Shown here: one piece after another, positions 1 to 10,311 of the stretch | Layout: each line of letters begins with the position of its first letter | Numbering within the stretch: position 1 is the first letter of the stretch | Notes under the pieces: model-generated | Seen by the model: only the letters and a program-made list of their open reading frames with translations | Database searches by the model: none | Told to the model about the DNA's origin: nothing | Assembly: GCA_042867185.1 (NCBI GenBank) | Contig: JBHZQV010000002.1 | Span: forward strand, 248,001-312,000 | Direction: 5' to 3' | Length of the DNA: 64,000 bases | DNA from: Xylophilus sp042867185 | GTDB taxonomy: Bacteria > Pseudomonadota > Gammaproteobacteria > Burkholderiales > Burkholderiaceae_C | Position numbers and translations under genes: made by a program

Positions 1-2
1 AA

Positions 3-524
3 ACCCTGCTCGCCAACAATGTCGCGGTCGAAAACAGCACCACCAATCGCGGTTCCGTCGCAACCGATCTGCAGATCACCAAGAAAGCGGGTGCCGCGGC
101 AGTCACGCGGGGCGGACCGGTCGTCTACAGCCTGTCGGTCTTGAATAACGGACCGCTGGCCACGAGCAGCGCCCAGGTGGTCGACACGCTGCCTGCGGGA
201 CTGACGTTCGTCTCCGCGCCATCGTGCGCTGCTGCCGGCAACACGGTCAGCTGCGACGTGGGTGCCTTGGCGGTGGGCGCTACCCGCACCTTCGTGGTGA
301 CCGCGACGCTGGACAACGCCTTCGTGGGAACATCGGTCGCCAACACCGCGACGGTCAATGCTCCCGGTGACACGGTTCCGGGCAACAACAGCAGCTCCGT
401 CACGACGCAGGTTGCCGTCGCGGCCCCCACCTCCATCCCGACCCTGTCCGAATGGGCGCTGATGTTGATGTCCGCCATCCTCGGTCTTCTGGCATGGAAG
501 GCTTCGGCACGACGCCCGCAATAG
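3..524 (+). CDS. DUF11-repeat surface protein with IPTL-CTERM sorting tail, 5' end missing
   Basis: This reading frame is open from the window edge, so only the last 173 residues are seen. They hold parts of two DUF11-like beta-sandwich repeats (for example NNGPLATSSAQVVDTLPAG, typical of this repeat) and end in an IPTL-CTERM tail: the signature IPTLSEWALM, a hydrophobic helix, then a basic end (ASARRPQ). Proteins with this tail are exported and processed by an exosortase-like system at the cell envelope. A GC-rich inverted repeat (536-542 with 557-563) follows the stop but has no T-run. Function beyond surface or secreted protein is unknown. No exosortase gene is in the window. Confidence 0.85.
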   Translation, partial: TLLANNVAVENSTTNRGSVATDLQITKKAGAAAVTRGGPVVYSLSVLNNGPLATSSAQVVDTLPAGLTFVSAPSCAAAGNTVSCDVGALAVGATRTFVVTATLDNAFVGTSVANTATVNAPGDTVPGNNSSSVTTQVAVAAPTSIPTLSEWALMLMSAILGLLAWKASARRPQ

Positions 525-771
525 GCAGCGCTCGGCCCCGCCAGCCGCGCCGACCCGGCGGGGGCACTGGTACCTGGGGGACGCCCGTGGTGCGTCCATT
601 AGAATGCGAGGTTGCATTTTTGCAGGCTGGCGCCTGGCCATCCCGCGCAATTTCCGCAGAACCCGCGCAAGGGGTTGATTCTTAAGCATTTGAGACTCTC
701 CCCGCGCACCACGCAAGCATTCCGGCAGGCAGATCTCTGACCGCCGCCGACCGATCTCATAGGAGCAGAAC

Positions 772-2085
772 ATGGCCGTCAATGTGGAAACCCTCGACAA
801 GCTGGAGCGCAAGATCACGCTGACGCTGCCTGTCACCACGATCCAGTCGGAAGTCGACGCGCGCCTCAAGCGCCTCGCCCGCACCGTCAAGATGGACGGC
901 TTCCGTCCCGGCAAGGTGCCGATGAACGTCGTGGCCCAGCGCTACGGCTACTCGGTGCAGTACGAAGTCATGAACGACAAGGTCGGTGAGGCTTTCTCGG
1001 TCGCCGCCAACGAAGCGCAGCTGCGCGTGGCCGGCCAGCCGACCATCACCGAGAAAGACGGCGCGCCCGAGGGCGAACTGGCCTTCGACGCCGTCTTCGA
1101 GGTGTTCCCCGAAGTCAAGATCGCCGACCTGTCGGATGCCGAGGTCGAGAAGCTGAACGCCGAAGTCGACGAGACCGCGATCAACCGCACCCTCGACATC
1201 CTGCGCAAGCAGCGCCGTACCTTCGCCCAGCGCGCCCAGGATTCGGGTGCCGAAGACGGCGACCGTGTCACGGTCGACTTCGAAGGCAAGATCGACGGCG
1301 AAGTGTTCCAGGGCGGCAAGGCCGAGGCGTTCCAGTTCCTGGTCGGCGAAGGCCAGATGCTCAAGGAATTCGAAGAGGCCGTGCGCGGCATGAAGGCCGG
1401 CGAAAGCAAGACCTTCCCGCTGGCCTTCCCCGAGGACTACCACGGCAAGGACGTCGCCGGCAAGCAGGCCGACTTCATGGTCACCGTCAAGAAGATCGAA
1501 CAGGCCAACCTGCCCGAAGTCAACGAGCTGCTGGCCAAGTCGCTCGGCATCGCCGACGGCACGGTCGACGGCCTGCGCGCCGACATCAAGAAGAACCTGG
1601 AGCGCGAAGTCAAGTTCCGCGTCCTGTCGCGCAACAAGCAGGCCGTCATGGACGCGCTGATCTCGAAGGCCGAGCTCGACCTGCCCAAGGCGAGCGTGCA
1701 GGCCGAAGTCGAGCGCATGGTCGAAAGCGCCCGTGCCGACCTGAAGCAGCGCGGCATCAAGGACGCCGACAAGGCGCCGATCCCCGACGACGTGTTCCGT
1801 CCGCAGGCCGAGCGTCGCGTGCGCCTGGGCCTGGTGGTGGCCGAGCTGGTGCGTGCCAACGCCCTGCAGGCCAAGCCCGAGCAGATCAAGGCTCACATCG
1901 ACGAGCTGGCCGCCAGCTACGAGAAGCCGGCCGACGTGGTGCGCTGGTACCAGAGCGACCGCCAGCGCCTGGCCGAAGTCGAAGCCGTCGTGATCGAGAA
2001 CAATGTCACCGATTTCGTGCTGTCCAAGGCCAAGGTCACCGAGAAAGCCGTGTCCTTCGACGAGCTGATGGGCCAGCAGGGCTGA
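772..2085 (+). CDS. tig: Trigger factor, ribosome-associated chaperone / peptidyl-prolyl isomerase
   Basis: The 437-residue product has the usual length and three-domain plan. The N-terminal ribosome-binding domain carries the signature GFRPGKVP at residues 43-50, which docks at the exit tunnel. The FKBP-type isomerase domain lies around residues 160-245 (DGDRVTVDFEGKIDG, GMKAGESKTF) and is followed by the helical chaperone arms. The start is set by AGGAG eight bases upstream of ATG. It acts in the cytoplasm on nascent chains. The gene order tig-clpP-clpX-lon is widely conserved. A TAGAAT -10-like hexamer lies at 600-605, but no good -35 goes with it. Confidence 0.97.
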   Translation: MAVNVETLDKLERKITLTLPVTTIQSEVDARLKRLARTVKMDGFRPGKVPMNVVAQRYGYSVQYEVMNDKVGEAFSVAANEAQLRVAGQPTITEKDGAPEGELAFDAVFEVFPEVKIADLSDAEVEKLNAEVDETAINRTLDILRKQRRTFAQRAQDSGAEDGDRVTVDFEGKIDGEVFQGGKAEAFQFLVGEGQMLKEFEEAVRGMKAGESKTFPLAFPEDYHGKDVAGKQADFMVTVKKIEQANLPEVNELLAKSLGIADGTVDGLRADIKKNLEREVKFRVLSRNKQAVMDALISKAELDLPKASVQAEVERMVESARADLKQRGIKDADKAPIPDDVFRPQAERRVRLGLVVAELVRANALQAKPEQIKAHIDELAASYEKPADVVRWYQSDRQRLAEVEAVVIENNVTDFVLSKAKVTEKAVSFDELMGQQG

Positions 2086-2119
2086 CCACGCCGGCGCCCG
2101 TCGCCCGGCCTTCCATGAC

Positions 2120-2160
2120 CATGGGGCTTGTGCTTTGCGGCACAGGCCCCATGTCGTTTT
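2120..2160 (+). terminator. Hairpin and short T-run between tig and clpP
   Basis: A 14-bp near-perfect inverted repeat (2120-2133 with 2140-2153, one G-T pair) is followed by TTTT at 2157-2160. It could terminate tig transcripts. It also overlaps a candidate heat-shock promoter, listed separately, so its role is ambiguous. Confidence 0.5.
2127..2154 (+). promoter_or_regulatory. Candidate sigma-32 (heat-shock) promoter of clpP
   Basis: CTTGTGC (2127-2133), 13 bases, then CCCCATGT (2147-2154). The second box matches the sigma-32 -10 consensus CCCCATNT exactly and the first keeps the CTTG core of the -35. The predicted start, near 2161, leaves about 30 nt of leader before the clpP ATG. clpP belongs to the sigma-32 regulon in E. 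coli. The -10 box lies inside the 3' arm of the inverted repeat. Confidence 0.5.
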
Positions 2161-2190
2161 CGCTACAGTAGTTCTTTCCCAGGAGAAATC

Positions 2191-2799
2191 ATGAGTGCAC
2201 TAGAAACCCAAGGTCTCGGCATGGTGCCGATGGTGGTCGAGCAGTCGGGCCGCGGCGAGCGGTCGTACGACATCTATTCGCGGCTGCTGAAGGAGCGCGT
2301 GATCTTCCTGGTGGGCGAGGTCAACGACCAGACCGCCAACCTGGTGGTGGCGCAGTTGCTGTTCCTCGAGAGCGAAAACCCCGACAAGGACATTTCGTTC
2401 TACATCAATTCGCCCGGCGGCAGCGTCAGCGCCGGCATGGCGATCTACGACACGATGCAGTTCATCAAGCCGGCGGTTTCCACGCTGTGCATCGGCTTCG
2501 CGGCCAGCATGGGCGCGTTCCTGCTGGCGGCCGGCGAGAAGGGCAAGCGTTTCTGCCTGCCCAACTCCAAGGTCATGATCCACCAGGTGCTGGGCGGCGC
2601 ACGCGGCCAGGCGACGGACATCGAGATCCATGCCCGCGACATCCTGAAAACCCGCGAGCAGATGAACCGCATCCTGGCCGAGCGCACCGGCCAGCCGCTC
2701 GAGAAGGTCGCCCGCGATACCGAGCGCGACTACTTCCTGACCGCCGACGAATCCAAGGATTACGGCATCGTCGACCAGGTGATCTCCAAGCGCGGCTGA
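2191..2799 (+). CDS. clpP: ATP-dependent Clp protease proteolytic subunit
   Basis: A 202-residue serine peptidase of family S14 that forms the tetradecameric chamber used by ClpX and ClpA. The catalytic triad reads as Ser106 (GFAASMG), His131 (SKVMIHQ) and Asp180 (RDTERDYF), with the spacing of E. coli ClpP. The start at 2191 is chosen because AGGAG stands just upstream and because the next upstream in-frame start adds 21 unconserved residues. It lies directly before clpX, its unfoldase partner. A candidate sigma-32 promoter precedes it and a strong hairpin separates it from clpX, so the two genes may be only partly co-transcribed. Confidence 0.98.
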   Translation: MSALETQGLGMVPMVVEQSGRGERSYDIYSRLLKERVIFLVGEVNDQTANLVVAQLLFLESENPDKDISFYINSPGGSVSAGMAIYDTMQFIKPAVSTLCIGFAASMGAFLLAAGEKGKRFCLPNSKVMIHQVLGGARGQATDIEIHARDILKTREQMNRILAERTGQPLEKVARDTERDYFLTADESKDYGIVDQVISKRG

Positions 2800-2816
2800 A
2801 ACCCGGTCCGTCGCAG

Positions 2817-2855
2817 AAACGGCGCTTTCCCCTGCGGAAAGTGCCGTTTCCTATT
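2817..2855 (+). terminator. Hairpin terminator or attenuator between clpP and clpX
   Basis: A 14-bp stem (2817-2830 with 2836-2849, one G-T pair) closed by a 5-nt loop. The downstream sequence CCTATTTCG is only moderately T-rich, so partial termination is more likely than complete termination. Confidence 0.55.
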
Positions 2856-2896
2856 TCGTTATCATGTATTCATCCAGTCTCTAGGCATAGTGTTCA

Positions 2897-4165
2897 ATGG
2901 CCGATAAAAAGGGCTCCTCCTCCAGCGAAAAAACGCTGTACTGCTCGTTCTGCGGCAAGAGCCAGCACGAGGTCAAGAAGTTGATCGCCGGACCGTCGGT
3001 CTTCATTTGCGACGAATGCATCGACCTGTGCAACGAGATCATCCGCGACGAGGTCCCGGACGGCGACGCCTCCAAGGATCCGAAGGCCGAGTTGCCCACG
3101 CCTGCCGAGATCAAGCACAACCTCGACAACTACGTGATCGGCCAGGAGGTCGCCAAGCGCACCCTGGCGGTGGCGGTCTACAACCACTACAAGCGTCTTC
3201 GGCACAAGGAAAAGGCCAAGAAGGACGACGTGGAGCTGGCCAAGAGCAACATTCTGCTGATCGGCCCCACCGGCTCCGGCAAGACGCTGCTGGCCCAGAC
3301 GCTCGCCCGGATGCTCGACGTGCCCTTCGTCATGGCGGATGCCACCACGCTGACCGAAGCCGGCTATGTCGGCGAAGACGTCGAGAACATCGTCCAGAAG
3401 CTGCTGCAGAGCTGCAACTACGAGGTCGAGCGGGCCCAGCGCGGCATCGTCTATATCGACGAGATCGACAAGATTTCCCGCAAGTCGGACAACCCGTCGA
3501 TCACCCGCGACGTGTCGGGCGAGGGCGTGCAGCAGGCGCTGCTGAAGCTGATCGAAGGCACGATGGCCAGCATTCCGCCGCAGGGCGGGCGCAAGCACCC
3601 GAACCAGGATTTCCTGCAGATCGACACGACCAACATCCTGTTCATCTGCGGCGGGGCGTTCTCGGGGCTCGAGAAGGTCATCGACAACCGCACCGAGGCA
3701 TCGGGCATCGGCTTCGGCGCATCGGTCAAGAGCAAGCAGCAGCGTACCCTGACCGAGGTGTTCAAGGAAATCGAGCCGGAAGACCTGATCAAATTCGGCC
3801 TGATTCCCGAGCTGGTGGGCCGGATGCCGGTCATCGCCACCCTGGCCGAGTTGAGCGAAGACGCGCTGGTGCAGATCCTGACCGAGCCGAAGAACGCCCT
3901 GGTCAAGCAGTACGGCAAGCTGTTGGCGATGGAAGGCGTAGACCTGGAGATCCGCCCGGCTGCGTTGAAAGCCATCGCCCGCAAGGCCCTGGCCCGCAAG
4001 ACCGGGGCCCGTGGTTTGCGTTCGATCCTCGAGCAGTCGCTGATCGACACGATGTACGAGCTGCCGCACACGACCAATGTCGACAAGGTGGTGGTCGACG
4101 AATCGACCATCGACGAGAACAAGCCACCGCTGCTGGTCTACCGCGAAGCGGCGAAGAAAGCCTAG
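2897..4165 (+). CDS. clpX: ATP-dependent Clp protease ATP-binding subunit ClpX
   Basis: A 422-residue AAA+ unfoldase that feeds substrates to ClpP. The N-terminal zinc-binding domain has C16-x2-C19 and C38-x2-C41. Walker A is GPTGSGKT at about 123-130, the GYVG pore loop is near residue 156, and Walker B is IVYIDEIDK. Sensor and lid regions (GLIPELVGRMPV, TGARGLRS) are intact. Length and order are standard for the family. The ribosome-binding site is weak (AGGC twelve bases before ATG). It is preceded by the clpP-clpX hairpin and followed by lon with its own candidate heat-shock promoter. Confidence 0.98.
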   Translation: MADKKGSSSSEKTLYCSFCGKSQHEVKKLIAGPSVFICDECIDLCNEIIRDEVPDGDASKDPKAELPTPAEIKHNLDNYVIGQEVAKRTLAVAVYNHYKRLRHKEKAKKDDVELAKSNILLIGPTGSGKTLLAQTLARMLDVPFVMADATTLTEAGYVGEDVENIVQKLLQSCNYEVERAQRGIVYIDEIDKISRKSDNPSITRDVSGEGVQQALLKLIEGTMASIPPQGGRKHPNQDFLQIDTTNILFICGGAFSGLEKVIDNRTEASGIGFGASVKSKQQRTLTEVFKEIEPEDLIKFGLIPELVGRMPVIATLAELSEDALVQILTEPKNALVKQYGKLLAMEGVDLEIRPAALKAIARKALARKTGARGLRSILEQSLIDTMYELPHTTNVDKVVVDESTIDENKPPLLVYREAAKKA

Positions 4166-4246
4166 GTTTCGTACCGAGCCGCGCCCACCCGGGCGCGGCG
4201 ACGGATTGATCATCCTGTTTCAGCCTGTCCGGGCGGATCGACGATG

Positions 4247-4274
4247 CTTGCAAAGCGCCGTTCGCATCCCATGT
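4247..4274 (+). promoter_or_regulatory. Candidate sigma-32 (heat-shock) promoter of lon
   Basis: CTTGCAA (4247-4253), 13-base spacer, TCCCATGT (4267-4274). This differs from CTTGAAA/CCCCATNT at one position in each box. The predicted transcription start is near 4281, 21 bases before the lon ATG, with AAGGA at 4292-4296 as ribosome-binding site. lon is a classical heat-shock gene. The same 13-base spacing occurs upstream of clpP. Confidence 0.6.
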
Positions 4275-4301
4275 GGACATGGCACCTATCTAAGGATTCT
4301 C

Positions 4302-6722
<2,421 letters not shown>

Positions 6723-6826
6723 AGACAGCTTTTTTTGGCTTTTTTGAGCCTGTCGTCAAAAGCGCCTAAAAGTGCGCTACAATTTCATTCATCGCAGCAA
6801 ACGACGCAAACGAGTTTGTTGCAAAT

Positions 6827-6902
6827 GCGGGAATAGCTCAGTTGGTAGAGCGCAACCTTGCCAAGGTTGAGGTCGAGAGTTCGAGACTCTTTTCCCGCTC
6901 CA
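6827..6902 (+). tRNA. tRNA-Gly(GCC)
   Basis: 76 nt including an encoded CCA. The acceptor arms GCGGGAA/TTCCCGC, the anticodon stem CAACC/GGTTG around TTGCCAA, and the T arm with TTCGAGA all fold canonically. The anticodon is GCC. A TACAAT -10-like hexamer lies at 6778-6783, about 43 bases upstream, and an inverted repeat (6794-6802 with 6814-6822) lies in the leader. Confidence 0.97.
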
Positions 6903-6907
6903 CATTC

Positions 6908-6935
6908 AAAAGGGAAGCTTAGGCTTCCCTTTTTT
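6908..6935 (+). terminator. Rho-independent terminator after tRNA-Gly
   Basis: An 11-bp perfect stem (6908-6918 with 6923-6933), a TTAG loop and a run of six Ts. It would separate the tRNA-Gly transcript from tRNA-Cys unless read through. Confidence 0.8.
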
Positions 6936-6948
6936 GTCGGTGATCTAC

Positions 6949-7022
6949 GGCGCGATAGCAAAGCGGTTATGCAACGGATTGCAAATCCGTGTAGCCCGGT
7001 TCGACTCCGGGTCGCGCCTCCA
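6949..7022 (+). tRNA. tRNA-Cys(GCA)
   Basis: 74 nt with an encoded CCA. Acceptor arms GGCGCGA/TCGCGCC, anticodon stem ACGGA/TCCGT around TTGCAAA (anticodon GCA), T arm CCCGG-TTCGACT-CCGGG. All arms pair. Confidence 0.97.
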
Positions 7023-7052
7023 AAAATATTCAGCAAAATCAGGCACTTACAG

Positions 7053-7080
7053 AACGGACCGCAAGGTCCGTTTTGCTTTT
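7053..7080 (+). terminator. Rho-independent terminator after tRNA-Cys
   Basis: The stem AACGGACC/GGTCCGTT with a GCAA tetraloop (7053-7072) is followed by a T-rich stretch to 7080. Nearly the same hairpin recurs at 9056-9073. Confidence 0.75.
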
Positions 7081-7332
7081 CTGCGTCCTTGGTGCTGGTC
7101 TTGCTACCGGTAGGGGTAGCCCTATTGCCGTCTGACGGAACAGGTCTGCCATCCGCACAGCCACGGCGGCCGGGCACCCACCGCTTCGGTGCCAGGGTAG
7201 GTGCCGCTGAAGAGCCCGCAAGCCCCTGTCCGCATCGACCGCACTCTGCGTAACAGCGCCAGGAACGTTCTTGCGTTCAGCATACGGTCAGTAACTCGGC
7301 CATTAAATTGGGGGTCAAATCAGGAGATCCCC

Positions 7333-8976
7333 ATGACCGCTACCCGACGCAGCCTCGGTATGAAACTGGGGCTGGCTTTCGCCAGCACCACGGCATTGAC
7401 ACTCGCGATAGGCCTGGCCGGCTGGTCGCAAATGCGCAGCATCCATGCCGGCGCGGAGGATCTGGGCACCAACTGGCTGCCGAGCGTCCAGGCGGTGGGT
7501 AACGTGCGGGTGGCGGCCAATCGCGTGCGGCGTAGCGAAAGCGAGCTCTTTCTGCCCGAGGCCGACGAGTCCGCCGCGGGCCGTCGTGCAGAGCTGAAAG
7601 ACCGGATGGCCCAGCTGCTGAAGACCGAGGCCGACTACGCCCCGCTGGTCACGCCGGGCGAAGAGGCCCGCCTTTTCGACGTCTACAAGAGCGAACGCCA
7701 GAAATACGCCGACGTCCAGGCCAGCATGCTGGCGGCACCGGCTTCCGAGCGGGCGCAGCTCACGAAGCGTTTCTTCGGCGAATCCGCCCAACGTTTCGAT
7801 GCACTCGCCGGCGAGCTGGGAACCCTGTCGGAATTCAACCGGGCGGCGGGCGATCGTGCGGCCGTCGCCGGCCGTACCACCTACGACCGTGCCGTCGTGA
7901 CGCTGACCGCCCTGGTCCTGGCCGCCATCGCGGTGGCCACGGTGCTGGCCGTCTGGATCACCCGGATGATCACCGGGCCGATCCGCGAAGCGGTGCTGGT
8001 GGCCGAAGGCGTGGCCGCCGGCGATCTGACGACGACCATCGAGCCGCGGGGCCATGACGAGATCGCGTTGCTGATGCATGCGCTGGCCACCATGCGTGCC
8101 AGCCTTCTGCGGGTGGTGGGAGGCGTCCGCTCCAGTGCGGAAAGCGTCGCCACCGCGAGCGCGCAGATCGCGCAGGGCAACCACGATCTATCCGCTCGCA
8201 CCGAGCAGCAGGCCAGTGCGCTGGAGGAAACCGCCGCCTCGATGGAAGAGCTGTCGAGCACCGTGCGGCAGAACGCCGACAACGCCCGCCAGGCCAACCA
8301 GCTGTCGATGAACGCGTCGACCGTGGCGGTGCAGGGCGGTCGGGTGGTCGGCGAGGTGGTGGAGACGATGAAGGGCATCAACGAAAGCTCCAACCGCATC
8401 TCGGACATCATCGGCACGATCGACGGCATCGCCTTCCAGACCAATATCCTGGCCCTCAATGCGGCGGTCGAAGCCGCCCGCGCGGGCGACCAGGGACGCG
8501 GCTTCGCGGTGGTAGCCTCCGAAGTACGAAGCCTGGCGCAACGCAGCGCCGATGCGGCCAAGCAGATCAAGGTCTTGATCACCGCCAGCGTGGAGCGTGT
8601 CGAACACGGCACGGCGCTGGTGGGCAAGGCGGGATCGACGATGACCGACGTGGTCGCGGCGATCCAGCGCGTGACCGACATCATGGGCGAGATCAGCGCA
8701 GCGAGTTCGGAACAGGCATCGGGTGTCGCGCAGGTCGGCGAAGCCGTGGTCCAGATGGACCACGCCACCCAGCAGAACGCGGCGTTGGTGGAAGAGGGCG
8801 CCGCCGCCGCGGCGAGCCTGCGCCAGCAAGCCGAAGAGCTGGTGGCCGCGATGTCGGTGTTCAAGCTGGAGTCGACGCCGTCCGCCGGCAGTGCGCAGGC
8901 CGTTGCCACGGCGGCCCGTGCCGGCCGGTCGCCCTCCGCCAGCCGGGCCGTGGTCGGGACGCGCCCCGTGGCCTAG
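7333..8976 (+). CDS. Methyl-accepting chemotaxis protein
   Basis: A 547-residue transmembrane chemoreceptor. TM1 lies near residues 11-33, followed by a periplasmic four-helix-bundle sensor of about 150 residues, TM2 (ALVLAAIAVATVLAVWI), a HAMP domain and a cytoplasmic coiled-coil signalling domain. The highly conserved hairpin tip is present (DGIAFQTNILALNAAVEAAR, GRGFAVVASEVRSLAQRSA). The start at 7333 follows CAGGAGAT. The tail RAVVGTRPVA lacks the NWETF-type CheR/CheB tether. The ligand cannot be told from sequence. It stands alone between tRNA genes with no che genes nearby. Confidence 0.93.
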   Translation: MTATRRSLGMKLGLAFASTTALTLAIGLAGWSQMRSIHAGAEDLGTNWLPSVQAVGNVRVAANRVRRSESELFLPEADESAAGRRAELKDRMAQLLKTEADYAPLVTPGEEARLFDVYKSERQKYADVQASMLAAPASERAQLTKRFFGESAQRFDALAGELGTLSEFNRAAGDRAAVAGRTTYDRAVVTLTALVLAAIAVATVLAVWITRMITGPIREAVLVAEGVAAGDLTTTIEPRGHDEIALLMHALATMRASLLRVVGGVRSSAESVATASAQIAQGNHDLSARTEQQASALEETAASMEELSSTVRQNADNARQANQLSMNASTVAVQGGRVVGEVVETMKGINESSNRISDIIGTIDGIAFQTNILALNAAVEAARAGDQGRGFAVVASEVRSLAQRSADAAKQIKVLITASVERVEHGTALVGKAGSTMTDVVAAIQRVTDIMGEISAASSEQASGVAQVGEAVVQMDHATQQNAALVEEGAAAAASLRQQAEELVAAMSVFKLESTPSAGSAQAVATAARAGRSPSASRAVVGTRPVA

Positions 8977-9026
8977 ATCGGATAGCCCCGGTCAGCGGGC
9001 CTGTGCCGCTGCGGTAGAATGGGAAA

Positions 9027-9078
9027 CGAGTCGTTCAGAGGTTGCCCGAGACTCGACGGACCGCGAGGTCCGTTTTTA
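9027..9078 (+). ncRNA. Possible ~50-nt structured RNA or tRNA leader
   Basis: A TAGAAT -10-like hexamer at 9015-9020 predicts a start near 9027. From there the sequence forms a 6-bp stem (9027-9032 with 9050-9055) directly stacked on a terminator hairpin (9056-9062 with 9067-9073, GCGA loop) with five Ts. No convincing -35 box is seen. It could be a short independent RNA, a terminated leader ahead of tRNA-Leu, or simply a terminator. Confidence 0.3.
9056..9078 (+). terminator. Rho-independent terminator upstream of tRNA-Leu
   Basis: ACGGACC/GGTCCGT stem with a GCGA tetraloop, then TTTT. It closely resembles the hairpin after tRNA-Cys, from which it differs by one loop base in the core. Confidence 0.7.
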
Positions 9079-9128
9079 TTGGGCGGTTGCGCACCGCGTC
9101 GGTGGATGCGCATGCGGCGATATTCGAT

Positions 9129-9461
9129 GCCCGAGTGGTGAAATCGGTAGACACAAGGGACTTGAGATGAATTTGAGCCCTCTCGGGGAAACCCGGGAGG
9201 TGACGCCCGTCAAATTCGGTGAACGCCCTGGATGCGCATGCGTTGCGCGCCCGAGCCAACGCCGAGCCAAGCCGCCGATCGCTACGGTTTGCGGAAGGTG
9301 TAGAGAGCAGACGGCGGGCACCTACGGCCGCAAGGCTAGGGTGAAGGCGTGCTCCAGACCACGAACCGCGGCGTTTGCCGCAGCGGGCGGCGAAAGCCGA
9401 AGTGGTAAGAAAATCCCTCGACTTCGCGGTCGTGCCGGTTCGATTCCGGCCTCGGGCACCA
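9129..9461 (+). tRNA. tRNA-Leu(UAA) interrupted by a group I intron
   Basis: The exons are 9129-9163 and 9410-9461 (35 + 52 nt = 87 nt with encoded CCA). Joined, they give a normal class II leucine tRNA: acceptor arms GCCCGAG/CTCGGGC, anticodon stem AGGGA/TCCCT around CTTAAAA (anticodon TAA), a long variable arm and T arm GCCGG-TTCGATT-CCGGC. The intron lies between anticodon bases U34 (9163) and A35 (9410). This is the position known for the tRNA-Leu(UAA) introns of cyanobacteria and plastids. Without splicing the tRNA cannot work, so the intron must be removed unless another UAA-reading leucine tRNA exists elsewhere. Confidence 0.95.
9164..9409 (+). ncRNA. Group I self-splicing intron (IC3-like)
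   Basis: 246 nt. The 5' splice site follows U34 and the intron ends in G (9409), as group I rules require. P1 can form between exon GGGACUU and the guide GAGCCC (9175-9180), giving the U-G pair at the splice site. P2 is a hairpin with a GAAA loop around 9180-9200. The core carries CAAATTCGGTGAA (about 9211), AACGCCGAGCCAAGC (about 9259) and GAAGGTGTAGAGA (about 9294), close to what I recall of the Azoarcus tRNA-Ile intron. P7 pairs GAGCA (9305-9309) with TGCTC (9350-9354), compared with GACUA/UAGUC as recalled in Azoarcus. No homing endonuclease is encoded. Confidence 0.93.
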
Positions 9462-9656
9462 ATGGGTACGCAAACATGGCCGCACATGCGGTGCGGCAGC
9501 GGGCGCACGGCGCAAACGCACCCGGCAACGTGAGAAAATACCGTGCCGGCCGTGGGTTATAACGTCCATTTCGCTCGCCTTCTTTCTACCTATTCCATGC
9601 TGTGAAGGCTCGTGCCGCCCGGCCTTCATCGGCCCTGTTGCCCAAGAGATGTACGA

Positions 9657-10298
9657 ATGTCCAACTACAACACCCCGTTTGAAATCCACGTCCACGGTGA
9701 TGTGGTGCTGCGTGCCGACGTGACGTTCGAGCAACTGCAGGAGGCGCTTCGGCCGCTGTGGAAGTACGCCGGTGCCAAGTCGCTGGCCGATGGCGCGGCC
9801 AGCTCCTACGAGGACGAGCCGGGCATCGAGTTCAAGCCTAAGGACCACCTGCTGCAGATCTGCTGGACGGTGAACGGCGACGAGGACTTCCGCCACAACC
9901 TCGACGAGATGTGCATGAGCATCAACGAGCTGGCGGAGCAGGGCGCTTCGATCGAAGTCACCTTCTACGACACCGACTTCGACGAGGAGGAAGAGTCCGC
10001 CGATGCCGAAGCGCGCGACGATTTCGTGATGCTCTTCGTCGGCCCGACGCCGGCGGCCATCATGCAGGTGCAGCGCGACCTGCTGGTGCAGGACGTGATC
10101 AACATGATGGAGCGCCATTTCGACGGCGCCGAACTCGGCGGCGTGGTGGCCGAGATCGACAAGCTCTTCGGCGAACGCTTCGACGCGCTGGTCAATTCGC
10201 TGGAACTGGGCAAGCCGCCGCGTGGCACCGGCGGTGCGGGCGGATCGGGTGGGGCCGGTGGCCACGGCGGCGGTCGCCGCCCGCGCCATCTGCACTGA
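9657..10298 (+). CDS. Conserved hypothetical protein, Burkholderiales type
   Basis: 213 residues, cytoplasmic, strongly acidic, with no signal or membrane segment. It starts MSNYNTPFEIHVHGDVVL; a 15-residue upstream extension is rejected because it reads through non-coding sequence and looks unconserved. The middle is acidic (TDFDEEEESADAEARDD) and the last 20 residues are a Gly-rich linker ending RRPRHLH. I do not recognise a characterised family. It sits 14 bp upstream of a YgjP-like metallopeptidase gene on the same strand, so the two may be co-transcribed. Codon use and GC match the neighbours. Confidence 0.8.
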   Translation: MSNYNTPFEIHVHGDVVLRADVTFEQLQEALRPLWKYAGAKSLADGAASSYEDEPGIEFKPKDHLLQICWTVNGDEDFRHNLDEMCMSINELAEQGASIEVTFYDTDFDEEEESADAEARDDFVMLFVGPTPAAIMQVQRDLLVQDVINMMERHFDGAELGGVVAEIDKLFGERFDALVNSLELGKPPRGTGGAGGSGGAGGHGGGRRPRHLH

Positions 10299-10311
10299 GT
10301 CGCAGCCCGCC

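Noticed and set aside
6723..6760. T-rich stretch after lon as a terminator
   Set aside because: Only a short imperfect stem (GACAG/CTGTC with an inner GGCT/AGCC) can form; too weak to call.
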